DNA of 64,000 bases from Tissierellia bacterium (GCA_012735215.1 JAAYHX010000002.1:51693-115692), one strand, 5' to 3'. Shown: positions 27,284-38,245, counted from the stretch's first letter. Numbers and translations: made by a program. Notes: generated from the letters alone by a model not told the origin.

Positions 27284-27997
27284 ATGACTGAGAGGGTTTG
27301 CAAAAGAGAAAGCTTGAAAGAAGGTCTAATTGCCTCTATACCTATTGTTTTGGGTTATTTTCCTATAGCCATAGCTTTTGGACTACTATCAAAGAATACC
27401 TCCTTATCTCTAAGGGATACCAGCCTCCTATCTTCTATAGTCTATGCAGGGGCTGGCCAATTTATGGCTCTTGATCTAATAAGTGCTGGAGTTAATTCAT
27501 CCAGTATCATTATGGCTATTTTTCTTTTGAATATTAGATATTTGGTTATGTCTGCATCTTTATCTGTAAAATTAGAAAACATACCCAAGAAGTTTTTACC
27601 TGTACTAGGTTTTGGAATTTCAGATGAAACTTTTTCAGTGGTATCCTTTAGCAAAAGTAAGATTAATTTAGCATATGTAAGCATGGTATTCTTATTACCC
27701 TATCTATCCTGGAACATAGGGACTATAGTAGGATACTTTGTAGGGGAAATACTCCCTCAGTCTCTTCAAGCAAGCTTGAGTGTAGGCTTATATGCAATGT
27801 TTGCAGCATTATTGTTTCCAGAGGCAAAGAAGAATAAGAGGATATTCCTTGTGTTTATAATATCTGCAGCCATATATGCTCTAATTTATTATTTAAACAT
27901 CTTCCCAGCAGGATGGGATATTATACTAGCCATAATAGTAGCTTCAGCTTTAGGTATAACTGTACTTAACCATAAGGAAGAGGAGAATGTGAATTGA
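27284..27997 (+). CDS. azlC: AzlC family amino acid exporter, large subunit
   Basis: This 237-aa membrane protein has about seven hydrophobic segments. FGLLSKNTSLSLRDTSLLSS and YAGAGQFMALDLI are AzlC hallmarks. AzlC with AzlD exports branched-chain amino acids or analogues. The start follows AAGGAGTTG. Its TGA overlaps the TTG start of azlD in TTGA, so the two are translated together. Confidence 0.9.
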   Translation: MTERVCKRESLKEGLIASIPIVLGYFPIAIAFGLLSKNTSLSLRDTSLLSSIVYAGAGQFMALDLISAGVNSSSIIMAIFLLNIRYLVMSASLSVKLENIPKKFLPVLGFGISDETFSVVSFSKSKINLAYVSMVFLLPYLSWNIGTIVGYFVGEILPQSLQASLSVGLYAMFAALLFPEAKKNKRIFLVFIISAAIYALIYYLNIFPAGWDIILAIIVASALGITVLNHKEEENVN

Positions 27998-28293
27998 AGG
28001 GATATTTACCGGTAATAATAGGCATGGCATTGGTTACATATATACCTAGAATGCTGCCCTTGGTAGCATTAAAGGATAGAGATGTAGGGGGTAAGGCAAA
28101 AATATTTTTACAGATCATACCCTATACATCTTTAAGCATATTGATAACAAGGGGGATCTTGACATCATCCCAGGATATGATAATTCCCACTATATTGGGA
28201 GTTTCATCAGCTGCTATTGCGGCTTATTTAAAAGGCAACCTGATCTTATCGGTATTTGTAGGAGTGTTGGTATCCTACTTATTGTTACAGTAA
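27994..28293 (+). CDS. azlD: AzlD family amino acid exporter, small subunit
   Basis: This 99-aa membrane protein has three or four hydrophobic segments and the AzlD motif TYIPRMLPLVAL near the N-terminus. The start is TTG overlapping the azlC stop, with GGAAGAGGAG upstream. It is the obligate partner of AzlC. A terminator follows. Confidence 0.9.
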   Translation: MKGYLPVIIGMALVTYIPRMLPLVALKDRDVGGKAKIFLQIIPYTSLSILITRGILTSSQDMIIPTILGVSSAAIAAYLKGNLILSVFVGVLVSYLLLQ

Positions 28294-28300
28294 ATTATGG

Positions 28301-28337
28301 AAAGCACTGTCTGAATAGTATTAGGCAGTGCTTTTGT
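28301..28337 (+). terminator. azlCD terminator
   Basis: AAAGCACTG (28301-28309) pairs with 28326-28334, followed by TTG. Confidence 0.7.
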
Positions 28338-28370
28338 TATGCAGCATGTTTGATCATAATTAGTAAAGCT

Positions 28371-28630
28371 AGCTTTCTGTTTTGATGATTATGGGCCTGA
28401 AGATATTGGCATACAGCAAAGTTCGAGCCTCCGGCTCAAAGATTTGTGAAGTATCACGGCTTGCGAAACCGATTTGCGTAACTGCTTACGCTTAAGACGC
28501 AAATCTTATGGTTTCGCTGCACCGGATACTTCAATCAAATCTTCTCGAGTCGGCTCTCATCTTTGCTAGTATGCCTTTTACTGCAGCTTGGCAAGCAGCT
28601 TAATCTATAAGGCAAAGCCAGACTCTGGAG
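28371..28630. repeat. 260-bp fold-back repeat, copy 1
   Basis: This stretch and 32741-32998 are near-identical over most of their length. Nested inverted repeats form one long hairpin: GGCATACAGCAAAG pairs with CTTTGCTAGTATGCC, GATTTGTGAAGTATC with GATACTTCAATCAAATC, GCGAAACC with GGTTTCGC, and GATTTGCGT with ACGCAAATC. Conserved flanks AGCTTTCTGT and GACTCTGGAG mark the ends. There is no ORF of note. It fills most of the 425-bp gap between azlD and the hydrolase gene. Confidence 0.85.
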
Positions 28631-28718
28631 ATGCTTTCCATATTTCATATTTTTGATTATTATCCACTATATGTGATATATTATAGATAACAAAACCAGC
28701 AAAAAAGGAGTTTGGATT

Positions 28719-29492
28719 ATGACCGATCATCTACAATCCAGATATATACAAGAAGAGAGAATAAATATAGATAGTATTCCAGCCATACTATTTAGGCCAA
28801 AGGAAGGGGAAGGCCCCCTGCCTACAATCATCTTTTACCATGGTTGGAGTTCAAGGAAGGAAAACCAAAGGCTTAGGGCTTTCATGTTAGCCTCTGTAGG
28901 CTATCAGGTGCTAATTCCTGATGCCCTATATCATGGAGAAAGGGAACCTCTTGCAAACTATGGTATAGAAAATGCAGGCAAGTACTTCTGGCATGTCATA
29001 TTCAACAACTTGGAGGAATCAACAGCCATCATAGATGGTCTAGTATCAAAATATGAGGCTGATATTAACAGGATAGGGGTTATTGGTCATTCCATGGGAG
29101 GCTTTACAGCAGCAGGCATATTTACCCACAAGCCAGGCATAAAGGCTTTGGTAGTCCTCAATGGCTCATGTTACTGGGAAAATTCTAATGAATTCTTTGC
29201 AAGAGGCTTCAATATAAAGGAAAGTGAAAAGGTTAAGAAACTAGTAGAAAAGATATCCAAGCTAGACCCTATGAACAATATCCCTCTCCTAGTAGACAGG
29301 CCAATTCTACTACTTCATGGTGAAAAAGACAGTTCTGTATCTATAGAAAGCCAAAGGCTCTTTTACGATAAAATAGAGCCCATGTATAAAGATAAGGATA
29401 GAATTAGATTTGTTACCTATCCAAACCTAGACCATTTTGTTACAACCAACATGATGGAAGAGGCTATTATATGGTTTTATAGACATCTGTAA
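28719..29492 (+). CDS. alpha/beta hydrolase, dienelactone hydrolase-like
   Basis: This 257-aa cytoplasmic alpha/beta hydrolase has FYHGWSSRKENQ (oxyanion region), the nucleophile elbow GHSMGGFTAAG, an acid residue in LLHGEKDSSVS and the catalytic His in NLDHFVT. It resembles the YtaP/YitV and prolyl oligopeptidase-like esterases. The substrate is unknown. The start follows AAAAAAGGAG. It stands alone after repeat copy 1. Confidence 0.85.
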   Translation: MTDHLQSRYIQEERINIDSIPAILFRPKEGEGPLPTIIFYHGWSSRKENQRLRAFMLASVGYQVLIPDALYHGEREPLANYGIENAGKYFWHVIFNNLEESTAIIDGLVSKYEADINRIGVIGHSMGGFTAAGIFTHKPGIKALVVLNGSCYWENSNEFFARGFNIKESEKVKKLVEKISKLDPMNNIPLLVDRPILLLHGEKDSSVSIESQRLFYDKIEPMYKDKDRIRFVTYPNLDHFVTTNMMEEAIIWFYRHL

Positions 29493-29559
29493 TATATTGA
29501 CAATATATATCTTTTGGATTTTCAAGATTTTTTCTAAAATTACATAATTATTAAATTTC

Positions 29560-29588
29560 TTGACTTGAGAGTTAATATTTGCTATTTT
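29560..29588 (+). promoter_or_regulatory. promoter of guaBA
   Basis: TTGACT (29560-29565), 17 nt, TATTTT (29583-29588). No guanine aptamer is seen between it and guaB. Confidence 0.5.
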
Positions 29589-29675
29589 ATAAAGAATAAA
29601 TTGATTGCTTGCATCTATGCAATAATTTTGCTTCACTGGCACATATTATTAAAGAATAAATAAATGGAGGGATAA

Positions 29676-31130
<1,455 letters not shown>

Positions 31131-31142
31131 GGAGGAGTTAGC

Positions 31143-32648
31143 TTGATATTAATATTAGACTTAGGTGGAAAATATAGTAATAGCTTAGGGAAGAGAATTA
31201 GACAGAGTAAAGTTTACTGTGAAATAGTCCCCTATAATCATCCTATAGAAGAGATCAAGTCAAAAAAGCCTGAAGGCATAATAATAGTTGGTGAAAGTGA
31301 CAAGGAATTTTCTGATTTAAATACAGATGTATTCAATTTAGGAATTCCAGTTATGGCTATTGGCTATGGTACAAGGTTTATAGAAGAAGCCTTTGGTGGC
31401 AGTTCAACTAAGTCCCTTGGCAATGGATATAACTTTGAGTCTGTCCATGTGGATAGGGAAAGCCCCATATTCAATGGCATGAAGGAGAACCTAAATATGT
31501 GGATGGATATGGATTGCGTATTTGAAACCATTCCTGAAGGCTTCGAAAAGATAGCAGAATTAGGGTCTAATGTAGTAGCCATAGGAAAAGAGGACAGCAA
31601 GATATATGGGGTGAAATTCCATCCAGAAGTGGAAGGTTCAACAGATGGGGAATATATAATTGACAACTTCCTATTTAAAGTATGTAACTGTGATAAAAGC
31701 TGGAATCTAGAAGAGTTCATCGCCAATAGCATAGAAGAGATAAGAAGGAAGGTTGGTCAAAAGAAGGCCTTATGTGCTTTGTCTGGTGGAGTTGACTCAT
31801 CTGTTGCAGCAGTATTGGTCCATAAAGCAATTGGGGATAAACTAGTATGCGTATTTGTGGACCATGGATTGCTTAGAAAGAACGAAAAGGAACAAGTTAT
31901 AGATACCTTTAGGGAAAAGTTCCATATGAATCTAATAGCTGTGGATGCAAAGGTTAGGTTCTTAAGCAAGCTGAAAGGAGTAACAGATCCGGAAGAGAAA
32001 AGGAAGATTATAGGAGAAGAGTTTATAAGAGTATTCGAAGAAGAGAAGAATAAGCTTACTGATATTGATTTCTTAGTACAAGGAACCATTTATCCAGATA
32101 TAATAGAATCTGGATTTGATGGCAATAGGGTAGTAAAAAGCCATCACAATGTAGGAGGCCTTCCAGAGGATATGGACTTCCAGCTGATAGAACCACTAAG
32201 ACAGCTATTTAAGGATGAGGTAAGGGAAGTAGGAAGGTTACTTGGAATATCCGAGGAAATAGTAAATAGGCAGCCCTTCCCAGGTCCTGGCCTAGGAGTT
32301 AGAGTACTAGGAGAAGTAACAGAGGAGAAGCTTGAAATATTGAGGGAAGCGGATCATATATTTAGAGAAGAAATTGACAAGGCCAACCTAAAGGATAAAA
32401 TATGGCAGTATTTTGCTGCAATTCCTGATATAAGGTCTGTAGGGGTAATAGATGGTGAGAGGACTTATAACTATACCATTATACTAAGAGCAGTAAACAG
32501 TGTGGATGCCATGACTGCTACTTGGGCAAGGATACCTCTTGAAGTTTTAGATAAGATTTCAAAGAGGATAACCAGTGAAGTACCAAGGGTTAACAGGGTA
32601 GTATATGATATAACTGATAAGCCTCCAGCTACTATTGAGTGGGAATAA
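31143..32648 (+). CDS. guaA: GMP synthetase with degenerate glutaminase domain
   Basis: This 501-aa enzyme aminates XMP to GMP with ATP. It starts at TTG after AAGGAGGAG. The class I glutaminase domain (1-190) is clearly recognisable but its GICYG nucleophile motif reads AIGYG, so Cys is replaced by Gly74 (bases 31362-31364). FGSQY is LGGKY and the SGGP oxyanion stretch is VGES. The triad HPE (KFHPEV) remains. The synthetase domain is intact: PP-loop ALSGGVDSSV, GLRKNEKE, QPFPGPGLGVR and the C-terminal dimer region ending KPPATIEWE. It should therefore make GMP from free ammonia but not hydrolyse glutamine (inference from family mechanism). Confidence 0.93.
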   Translation: MILILDLGGKYSNSLGKRIRQSKVYCEIVPYNHPIEEIKSKKPEGIIIVGESDKEFSDLNTDVFNLGIPVMAIGYGTRFIEEAFGGSSTKSLGNGYNFESVHVDRESPIFNGMKENLNMWMDMDCVFETIPEGFEKIAELGSNVVAIGKEDSKIYGVKFHPEVEGSTDGEYIIDNFLFKVCNCDKSWNLEEFIANSIEEIRRKVGQKKALCALSGGVDSSVAAVLVHKAIGDKLVCVFVDHGLLRKNEKEQVIDTFREKFHMNLIAVDAKVRFLSKLKGVTDPEEKRKIIGEEFIRVFEEEKNKLTDIDFLVQGTIYPDIIESGFDGNRVVKSHHNVGGLPEDMDFQLIEPLRQLFKDEVREVGRLLGISEEIVNRQPFPGPGLGVRVLGEVTEEKLEILREADHIFREEIDKANLKDKIWQYFAAIPDIRSVGVIDGERTYNYTIILRAVNSVDAMTATWARIPLEVLDKISKRITSEVPRVNRVVYDITDKPPATIEWE

Positions 32649-32650
32649 TC

Positions 32651-32682
32651 AAAACCGTGATGACTTTCATCGCGGTTTTTTT
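32651..32682 (+). terminator. guaBA terminator
   Basis: A 13-bp stem (32651-32663 with 32667-32679) has a 3-nt loop and a T-run. Confidence 0.9.
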
Positions 32683-32740
32683 GTTTGCTGGAATTAACTA
32701 GTGTTTTATTAGAAAATGCCCTGCTCTAATCTGTAGAGCC

Positions 32741-32998
32741 AGCTTTCTGTTTATGATTTTAAGGCATGTAGTCAAGGCATACAGCAAAGTTCGAGCCTCC
32801 GGCTCAAAGATTTGTGAAGTATCACGGCTTGTGAAACCGATTTGCGTAACCGCTTTCGCTTAAGACGCAAATCTTATGGTTTCCCTGCACCAGATACTTC
32901 AATCAAATCTTCTCGAGTCGGCTCTCATCTTTGCATGTATACCTTTTGCTTCAGTTTGGCTAAAGGCTTAATCTATAAAGCAAAGATCGACTCTGGAG
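32741..32998. repeat. 260-bp fold-back repeat, copy 2
   Basis: It is closely similar to 28371-28630, with about one base change per line of sequence inside the hairpin arms. AGCTTTCTGT opens it and ACTCTGGAG closes it. Some changes are compensated or sit in loops (ACTGCTTACGC versus ACCGCTTTCGC). It lies between convergent guaA and the DUF2935 gene and fills most of the 383-bp gap. The 76-codon open frame at 32842-33072 is incidental. Confidence 0.85.
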
Positions 32999-33031
32999 AA
33001 AATGGAAGAAAGCATCCCACAAGGCCTATCC

Positions 33032-33955
33032 CTATTTCCTATCCTCCTTTAAATATTCCTTTAAGAGCCTAATATACCTATTAGCCTCCCTAAGCACATG
33101 ATCCGCTAATAATGGATTCAAGATTCCCTTTATCTCACATTTCAATAGGCCTTCAGTGCTGTCTTTTTTAAATTCCATTAGTTCCCTTGCTGCCTTTAGA
33201 TTTTTCTCTGTTACCCTTTCGATATCCTTCTTATCAGCTTCCTTGGTTTCCTTTAGCAACTTCTCAAACATTTCAGCAAATCTGTTGGCCATCTTCATTA
33301 GTTCCTCTTCTGAAGGATCTAGAAGACCTCTTATAAACTCAGCATGATCTTCCATGATATGGTTCCAGAATATTTGCTTTTCTATTATCTTCTTCTTGGG
33401 AACTTTTTTATCCTGTAAGTCAAGTAAAAGCTCCATATAGAATTTTGTTTCTCTTAATAGATGATCTAGCATTTCTGGATAGATGAATATAGCTAATTGA
33501 CAATCTGCCACATTTGCTATGATATCCTCACTGTATTTGATTACATCCATCAGTAGATTCATAATACGGCTGTTTAAGTCATAAACCTGCTCTTCTAGAT
33601 GATGGTCATGGATACTTGCCTCTTCCATGTAGGGGAAATTCAGCTGTTCTTTGGTTATGTTCTTATTTATGCAAGCTCCAAATAGGGACTCAAACTTGAC
33701 TTCTGCATCCAGGGTATAAGGGGTTACAAACTCTCTGGACTCTATAGCTTTTTTACTTATATTCCCTCTTGCCAAGTCTGTAGTTTCCTTTAAAAGGGAT
33801 TCAAAGGATATTTTCATATTGTCAGCTTCCAATATCAGGTGGCTTTCCTTTATAGGAAGACTGATTTCTGTAAATATCATATGTTCCTTTATGATTCTGG
33901 TGAAGAACAAATTCAATTCTAATGACATTTCTATGAATTCCTTAGCCTCTAACAT
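33032..33955 (-). CDS. DUF2935 domain protein
   Basis: This 307-aa, wholly helical protein has two similar halves, each with FFTRIIKEHMIFTE/HDHHLEEQ and WNHIMEDHAEFIRGLLDPSEEEL. The repeated His/Glu pattern suggests a ferritin- or hemerythrin-like metal bundle. DUF2935 proteins occur in Bacilli and Clostridia without known function. The ATG at 33955 is preferred because AAGGAGGGTG precedes it; an ATG 18 bases upstream overlaps that site. Confidence 0.85.
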   Translation of the reverse strand: MLEAKEFIEMSLELNLFFTRIIKEHMIFTEISLPIKESHLILEADNMKISFESLLKETTDLARGNISKKAIESREFVTPYTLDAEVKFESLFGACINKNITKEQLNFPYMEEASIHDHHLEEQVYDLNSRIMNLLMDVIKYSEDIIANVADCQLAIFIYPEMLDHLLRETKFYMELLLDLQDKKVPKKKIIEKQIFWNHIMEDHAEFIRGLLDPSEEELMKMANRFAEMFEKLLKETKEADKKDIERVTEKNLKAARELMEFKKDSTEGLLKCEIKGILNPLLADHVLREANRYIRLLKEYLKEDRK

Positions 33956-34104
33956 AAGCACCCTCCTTACCATAATGTAGCTATTAAATGTATATTTTAC
34001 TTAGACTAGAATTATTACATCATTGAGACTTTACATTTATTGGATGTGGCAATATAGAAAAATCATATATTATTCTGATAAGTAAAAAAAAATTTAAATA
34101 TCAA

Positions 34105-34143
34105 TTGATAAAATCTTGACAAACTTTATCCAATTGGTATAAT
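34105..34143 (+). promoter_or_regulatory. hydrogenase promoter with candidate Rex operator
   Basis: TTGACA (34116-34121), 16 nt, TATAAT (34138-34143) is an almost ideal promoter 44 bases before the first gene. TTGATAAAATCTTGACAA (34105-34122) matches TTGTTAA-N4-TTAACAA with one mismatch per half and covers the -35. An overlapping inverted repeat (34102-34112 with 34125-34136) also surrounds the -35. Confidence 0.6.
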
Positions 34144-34186
34144 CATAGTTGCAAGCCTTAAAACCAATATAGAAAGGATGAAGTAA

Positions 34187-34675
34187 ATGGTGGATAAAAT
34201 GATGGATAAAGTTGACAAAGTAATTGAACTTTATGGCAAGGAACAATCTTCTATCATTACCATATTGCAGGAACTACAGAACGAGTTCAGATATTTACCA
34301 GTTGAAGTACTGGAGAGAGTATCGGAAAAAATGGATATAAGTCCAGCAAAGCTATTTGGAATTGCAACCTTTTATGAAAACTTTTCTCTAAATCCAAAGG
34401 GGAAATATCTAATCAAAATTTGTGATGGAACGGCTTGCCATGTTAAAAAATCCATACCTGTTTTAGAGGCCATAAGGGAAGAATTGTCTCTAACAGGAGA
34501 AAAACAAACAACAGATGATTTGTTATTTACAGTGGAAACAGTATCCTGCTTGGGATCCTGTGGCCTAGCACCAGTAATGACCATAAATGATGCAGTATAT
34601 GGAGAGCTGACTCCAGAGAGAGCAGTAGAAATAATCAGGCAGCTAAAGGAGGGACAAGGAAATGAAGATAAGTAG
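34187..34675 (+). CDS. NuoE/HydC-like [2Fe-2S] subunit of NAD-linked hydrogenase
   Basis: This 162-aa thioredoxin-like ferredoxin has the cysteine set CDGTACHVKKS and CLGSCGLAP, which bind one [2Fe-2S] cluster. The N-terminal helix region (LQELQNEFRYLPVEVLERVSE) is typical of NuoE. It passes electrons in the HydABC electron-bifurcating hydrogenase or the related NADP-reducing complexes. It overlaps the next gene by 14 bases. Expression is probably Rex-controlled. Confidence 0.93.
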   Translation: MVDKMMDKVDKVIELYGKEQSSIITILQELQNEFRYLPVEVLERVSEKMDISPAKLFGIATFYENFSLNPKGKYLIKICDGTACHVKKSIPVLEAIREELSLTGEKQTTDDLLFTVETVSCLGSCGLAPVMTINDAVYGELTPERAVEIIRQLKEGQGNEDK

Positions 34676-36533
34676 TATATCAGAGTTCAAAAAAATGAGC
34701 GACTTTTATAGAAAGTCCCTACAAAAACAATACAAGAAAGTAATCGTGTGTGGAGGTACTGGATGTGTTGCTGGTGGCTCCCTTAAGGTATACGAGAGGT
34801 TAAAAAACCTAATAGAGGAAAGGGGTATCCTGGCTGAAGTTGACCTAGAAAAGGAACAGGAAGGTATTGGAGTTAAGAAGAGTGGTTGCCATGGCTTCTG
34901 TGAAAAGGGACCTTTAGTAAGGATTGAGCCTAATAAGTATCTTTATATAAAGGTCAAACCTGAAGATTGTGAAGAGATTGTTAATGAGACTTTGATAAAC
35001 AATAGGCCTGTAGAAAGGCTGATGTATAGATTTAATGGAGATATTTATGAAACACAAGAATCCATACCCTTCTATGAAAAACAGACTAGGATTGTGCTAG
35101 AACACTGTGGACATATAGACGCAGAATCAATACAAGAGTACATAGCAAATGATGGATATACAGCCCTAATTAAAGTATTAGAAGAAATGACCCCAGAGGA
35201 AGTATGCAAGGAGATAGTTGATTCTAACCTAAGGGGTAGAGGTGGTGGAGGTTACCCAACTGGAAAGAAATGGTCCCAGGTTCTTTCCTACCCATCAGAG
35301 GTTAAATATGTAGTCTGCAATGGAGACGAGGGAGACCCTGGAGCTTTCATGGATAGAAGCATCATGGAAGGAGATCCTCATAGCCTAATTGAAGGGATGA
35401 CTATAGCTGCCTATGCAACCAGAGCTACAGAGGGTTATATCTATGTAAGGGCAGAATATCCCCTAGCAGTTAAAAGGCTTACAACAGCCATAGAGCAGGC
35501 TAGAGAAATGGGGCTGTTAGGCAAGAATATATTAGGAACTGGTCTATCCTTTGATATTCACATAAACAAAGGGGCAGGAGCCTTTGTATGTGGTGAAGGT
35601 AGTGCCTTGATGGCTTCTATTCAAGGGGAAAGGGGTATGCCTAGGGTAAAGGTTAAGAGAACCGTAGAAGAAGGCCTATGGCAGAAACCTACTGTAATGA
35701 ACAATGTGGAAACCTATGCAAATGTTAGACATATAATCACCAAGGGTGCTGATTGGTTTAGATCCTTTGGTACAGAAAGCAGCTCAGGTACTAAGGCTTT
35801 TGCCTTAAGTGGTAATGTAAACAATACAGGCCTTATTGAGGTACCTATGGGTGCTACCCTGAGGGAAATAATATTTGATATTGGAGGCGGCATCAAGGGA
35901 GGTAAAAAATTTAAAGCTGTACAAATCGGGGGGCCTTCTGGTGGATGTTTGATGGAGGATCACTTGGACATGCCTCTAGACTTTGACTCCTTGAAGGATG
36001 TAGGAGCTATGATTGGTTCTGGAGGTATGGTAGTGCTAGATGAGGATACTTGTATGGTTTCTGTGGCAAGATTCTTCATGAACTTCACCCAAAATGAGTC
36101 CTGTGGAAAATGTATCCCCTGTAGAGAGGGAACCAAGAGGATGCTTCAGATTTTAGATAAGATCATAGAAGGAAAAGGAAAAATGAAGGATTTAGATCTA
36201 TTAGAAGAATTGGCAGATACCATAACTAACACTGCCCTTTGCGGCCTTGGCAAATCTGCAGCAAATCCTGTTATATCTTCAATGAGATACTTTAGGGATG
36301 AGTACATCCAACACATAGTGGATAAAAGATGTCCAACCAAGAACTGTAGCAAGCTTCGAACAATAGAAATCGATCCTGAAATATGTAAAGGCTGTAGCAA
36401 ATGCAGCAGATCATGTCCTGTTGGTGCAATTGATGGAAAAGTTAAGGAAGTATTTAGAATAGATCAAAGCAAATGTATAAAATGTGGTGCTTGCATGGAA
36501 GCTTGTCCATTTGCAGCAATAAGGGAGGCGTAG
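34662..36533 (+). CDS. NuoF/HydB-like flavoprotein subunit of NAD-linked hydrogenase
   Basis: This 623-aa subunit is the NAD(H)-binding flavoprotein. The N-terminal thioredoxin-like [2Fe-2S] domain has VCGGTGCVAGG and KSGCHGFCEKGP. The FMN/NADH core has GRGGGGYPTGKKW and CNGDEGDPGAFMDR. A [4Fe-4S] site is CGKCIPCREG. The C-terminus adds two ferredoxin motifs (CKGCSKCSRSCP, CIKCGACMEACP). This is the full HydB layout. AAGGAGGGAC precedes the start, which lies inside the upstream gene. The next gene starts 3 bases after the stop. Confidence 0.95.
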   Translation: MKISSISEFKKMSDFYRKSLQKQYKKVIVCGGTGCVAGGSLKVYERLKNLIEERGILAEVDLEKEQEGIGVKKSGCHGFCEKGPLVRIEPNKYLYIKVKPEDCEEIVNETLINNRPVERLMYRFNGDIYETQESIPFYEKQTRIVLEHCGHIDAESIQEYIANDGYTALIKVLEEMTPEEVCKEIVDSNLRGRGGGGYPTGKKWSQVLSYPSEVKYVVCNGDEGDPGAFMDRSIMEGDPHSLIEGMTIAAYATRATEGYIYVRAEYPLAVKRLTTAIEQAREMGLLGKNILGTGLSFDIHINKGAGAFVCGEGSALMASIQGERGMPRVKVKRTVEEGLWQKPTVMNNVETYANVRHIITKGADWFRSFGTESSSGTKAFALSGNVNNTGLIEVPMGATLREIIFDIGGGIKGGKKFKAVQIGGPSGGCLMEDHLDMPLDFDSLKDVGAMIGSGGMVVLDEDTCMVSVARFFMNFTQNESCGKCIPCREGTKRMLQILDKIIEGKGKMKDLDLLEELADTITNTALCGLGKSAANPVISSMRYFRDEYIQHIVDKRCPTKNCSKLRTIEIDPEICKGCSKCSRSCPVGAIDGKVKEVFRIDQSKCIKCGACMEACPFAAIREA

Positions 36534-36535
36534 AC

Positions 36536-38245
36536 ATGATGAAGGGTACAATGATTATAGATGGAAAAAAAGTTGAGTTTAATGGAGAGAAGAATGTATT
36601 AGAAGTAGTGAGAAAAGCAGGCATAGAGCTACCAACCTTTTGCTTTCACTCAGAACTAAGCGTATATGGTGCTTGTAGAATGTGTATTGTAGAGGACAAG
36701 TATGGCAAGATACTTACCTCCTGTTCTACAGTACCCAAGGATGGCATGGAAATATACACTCAAACTCCAAGGCTGTTAAGATATAGAAAGAACATATTGG
36801 AACTACTGCTAGCCAACCACGATAGGGACTGTACTACCTGTGAAAAGACAGGGGATTGTACTCTGCAGGCTCTAGCAGGCAAGTTTGGCATCAATAAGAT
36901 CAGGTTTGGTGGCCTTATAGATAGGGAACCTGTAGACAACAGCAGTCTAGCCATTGTTAGGAATCCAAACAAGTGTATTCTTTGTGGAGACTGTGTCAGA
37001 ATGTGTGAAGAAATACAAGGGGTTGGAGCCTTGAGCTTTGCCTATAGGGGCTCTAAGATGAAAGTTTCAACAGCCTTTGATAGGCCAGTTGCAGATACTA
37101 ACTGCATCAACTGTGGACAGTGTAGAGCTATTTGCCCTACTGGAGCTATTTCCATAAAGAATGAAACTGATAGATTCTGGGATTTGGTGTTTGACAAGAA
37201 TAAGAGAGTAGTAGTTCAAATAGCCCCAGCAGTTAGAGTTGCCTTAGGAGAGGAATTTGGCATGGAGCCAGGGGAAATTTCCATTGGCAAAATAATAGCT
37301 GCCCTTAAGAAGATGGGGGTAGACGAGGTATATGATACAGCCTTTGGTGCTGACATGACTGTAATAGCAGAGTCACAAGAGTTTGTTGAAAGGCTCTCAC
37401 AAGGAAAGAATCTGCCCCTATTTACCTCCTGCTGTCCAGGTTGGGTTAAGTTTGCGGAAAATAGATTTTCAGACATGCTAGACAATATATCTAGCTGCAA
37501 ATCTCCACAGCAAATGTTTGGTTCTGTAATTAAGGAATTCTACAAACAAAGGGATGAAGAGGAAGGAAAAGAGACAGTAGTAGTTTCAATCATGCCCTGT
37601 ACAGCTAAGAAGGCAGAAGCCGCTAGGGAAGAATTCCAAACAGATGGCATAAGGGATGTGGAACTTGTAATTACAACTCAGGAATTGGCCATGCTAATTA
37701 AGGAAGTTGGGTTAGTATTTGATGAATTAGAAGATGAATCCTTTGATATGCCCTTTGGACTAGCTAGTGGTTCTGGAGTAATATTTGGATCCACTGGTGG
37801 AGTTGCAGAGGCTGTTGTAACAAGGCTCTTGAAAGAGAAGCCTGATCATGTGGATAAGGAGCTAATTTTCAAACAAGTAAGGGGATTGGATAACATAAAA
37901 GAAGCAAGCTTCAATATTGATGGCAAGGAAGTAAAAATAGCAGTAGTCCATGGACTAAAAAATGCAGAAGATCTAATAAGGAGTATTAAAGCTGGAGAGA
38001 AAGAATACCACATGATAGAAGTCATGGCTTGTCCAGGTGGATGTATAGCTGGAGGAGGCCAGCCAGTCCCAATGACTAGAAAGGTTAGGGAGAAAAGATC
38101 CATGGGCCTTTACAGGCTTGATAGATCCTCATATGTTAAGAGCTCTGAGGAAAACCCAGCAATTAACCACCTATTTGAGACCCTACTAAAGGATAACCAT
38201 GAAATACTTCATGTGCATAAGGTTGAAAAAAATACAAACTTGTAG
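36536..38245 (+). CDS. hydA: [FeFe] hydrogenase catalytic subunit, HydA
   Basis: This 569-aa catalytic subunit has the three H-cluster motifs: TSCCPGWVKF, MPCTAKKAEA and EVMACPGGCIAGGGQP. The N-terminal electron-entry domains are a [2Fe-2S] ferredoxin (CFHSELSVYGACRMC), a His/Cys cluster (HDRDCTTCEKTGDC) and two [4Fe-4S] sites (CILCGDCVRMC, CINCGQCRAICP). With the two upstream subunits it forms a trimeric hydrogenase of the type that oxidises NADH and reduced ferredoxin together to make H2. The start is ATG at 36536 after AGGGAGG. No terminator is visible before the purine promoter. Confidence 0.96.
   Translation: MMKGTMIIDGKKVEFNGEKNVLEVVRKAGIELPTFCFHSELSVYGACRMCIVEDKYGKILTSCSTVPKDGMEIYTQTPRLLRYRKNILELLLANHDRDCTTCEKTGDCTLQALAGKFGINKIRFGGLIDREPVDNSSLAIVRNPNKCILCGDCVRMCEEIQGVGALSFAYRGSKMKVSTAFDRPVADTNCINCGQCRAICPTGAISIKNETDRFWDLVFDKNKRVVVQIAPAVRVALGEEFGMEPGEISIGKIIAALKKMGVDEVYDTAFGADMTVIAESQEFVERLSQGKNLPLFTSCCPGWVKFAENRFSDMLDNISSCKSPQQMFGSVIKEFYKQRDEEEGKETVVVSIMPCTAKKAEAAREEFQTDGIRDVELVITTQELAMLIKEVGLVFDELEDESFDMPFGLASGSGVIFGSTGGVAEAVVTRLLKEKPDHVDKELIFKQVRGLDNIKEASFNIDGKEVKIAVVHGLKNAEDLIRSIKAGEKEYHMIEVMACPGGCIAGGGQPVPMTRKVREKRSMGLYRLDRSSYVKSSEENPAINHLFETLLKDNHEILHVHKVEKNTNL

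Noticed and set aside
32842..33072. 76-codon open frame across repeat copy 2
   Set aside because: It lies in the fold-back repeat, is not open in copy 1 and has no ribosome site.
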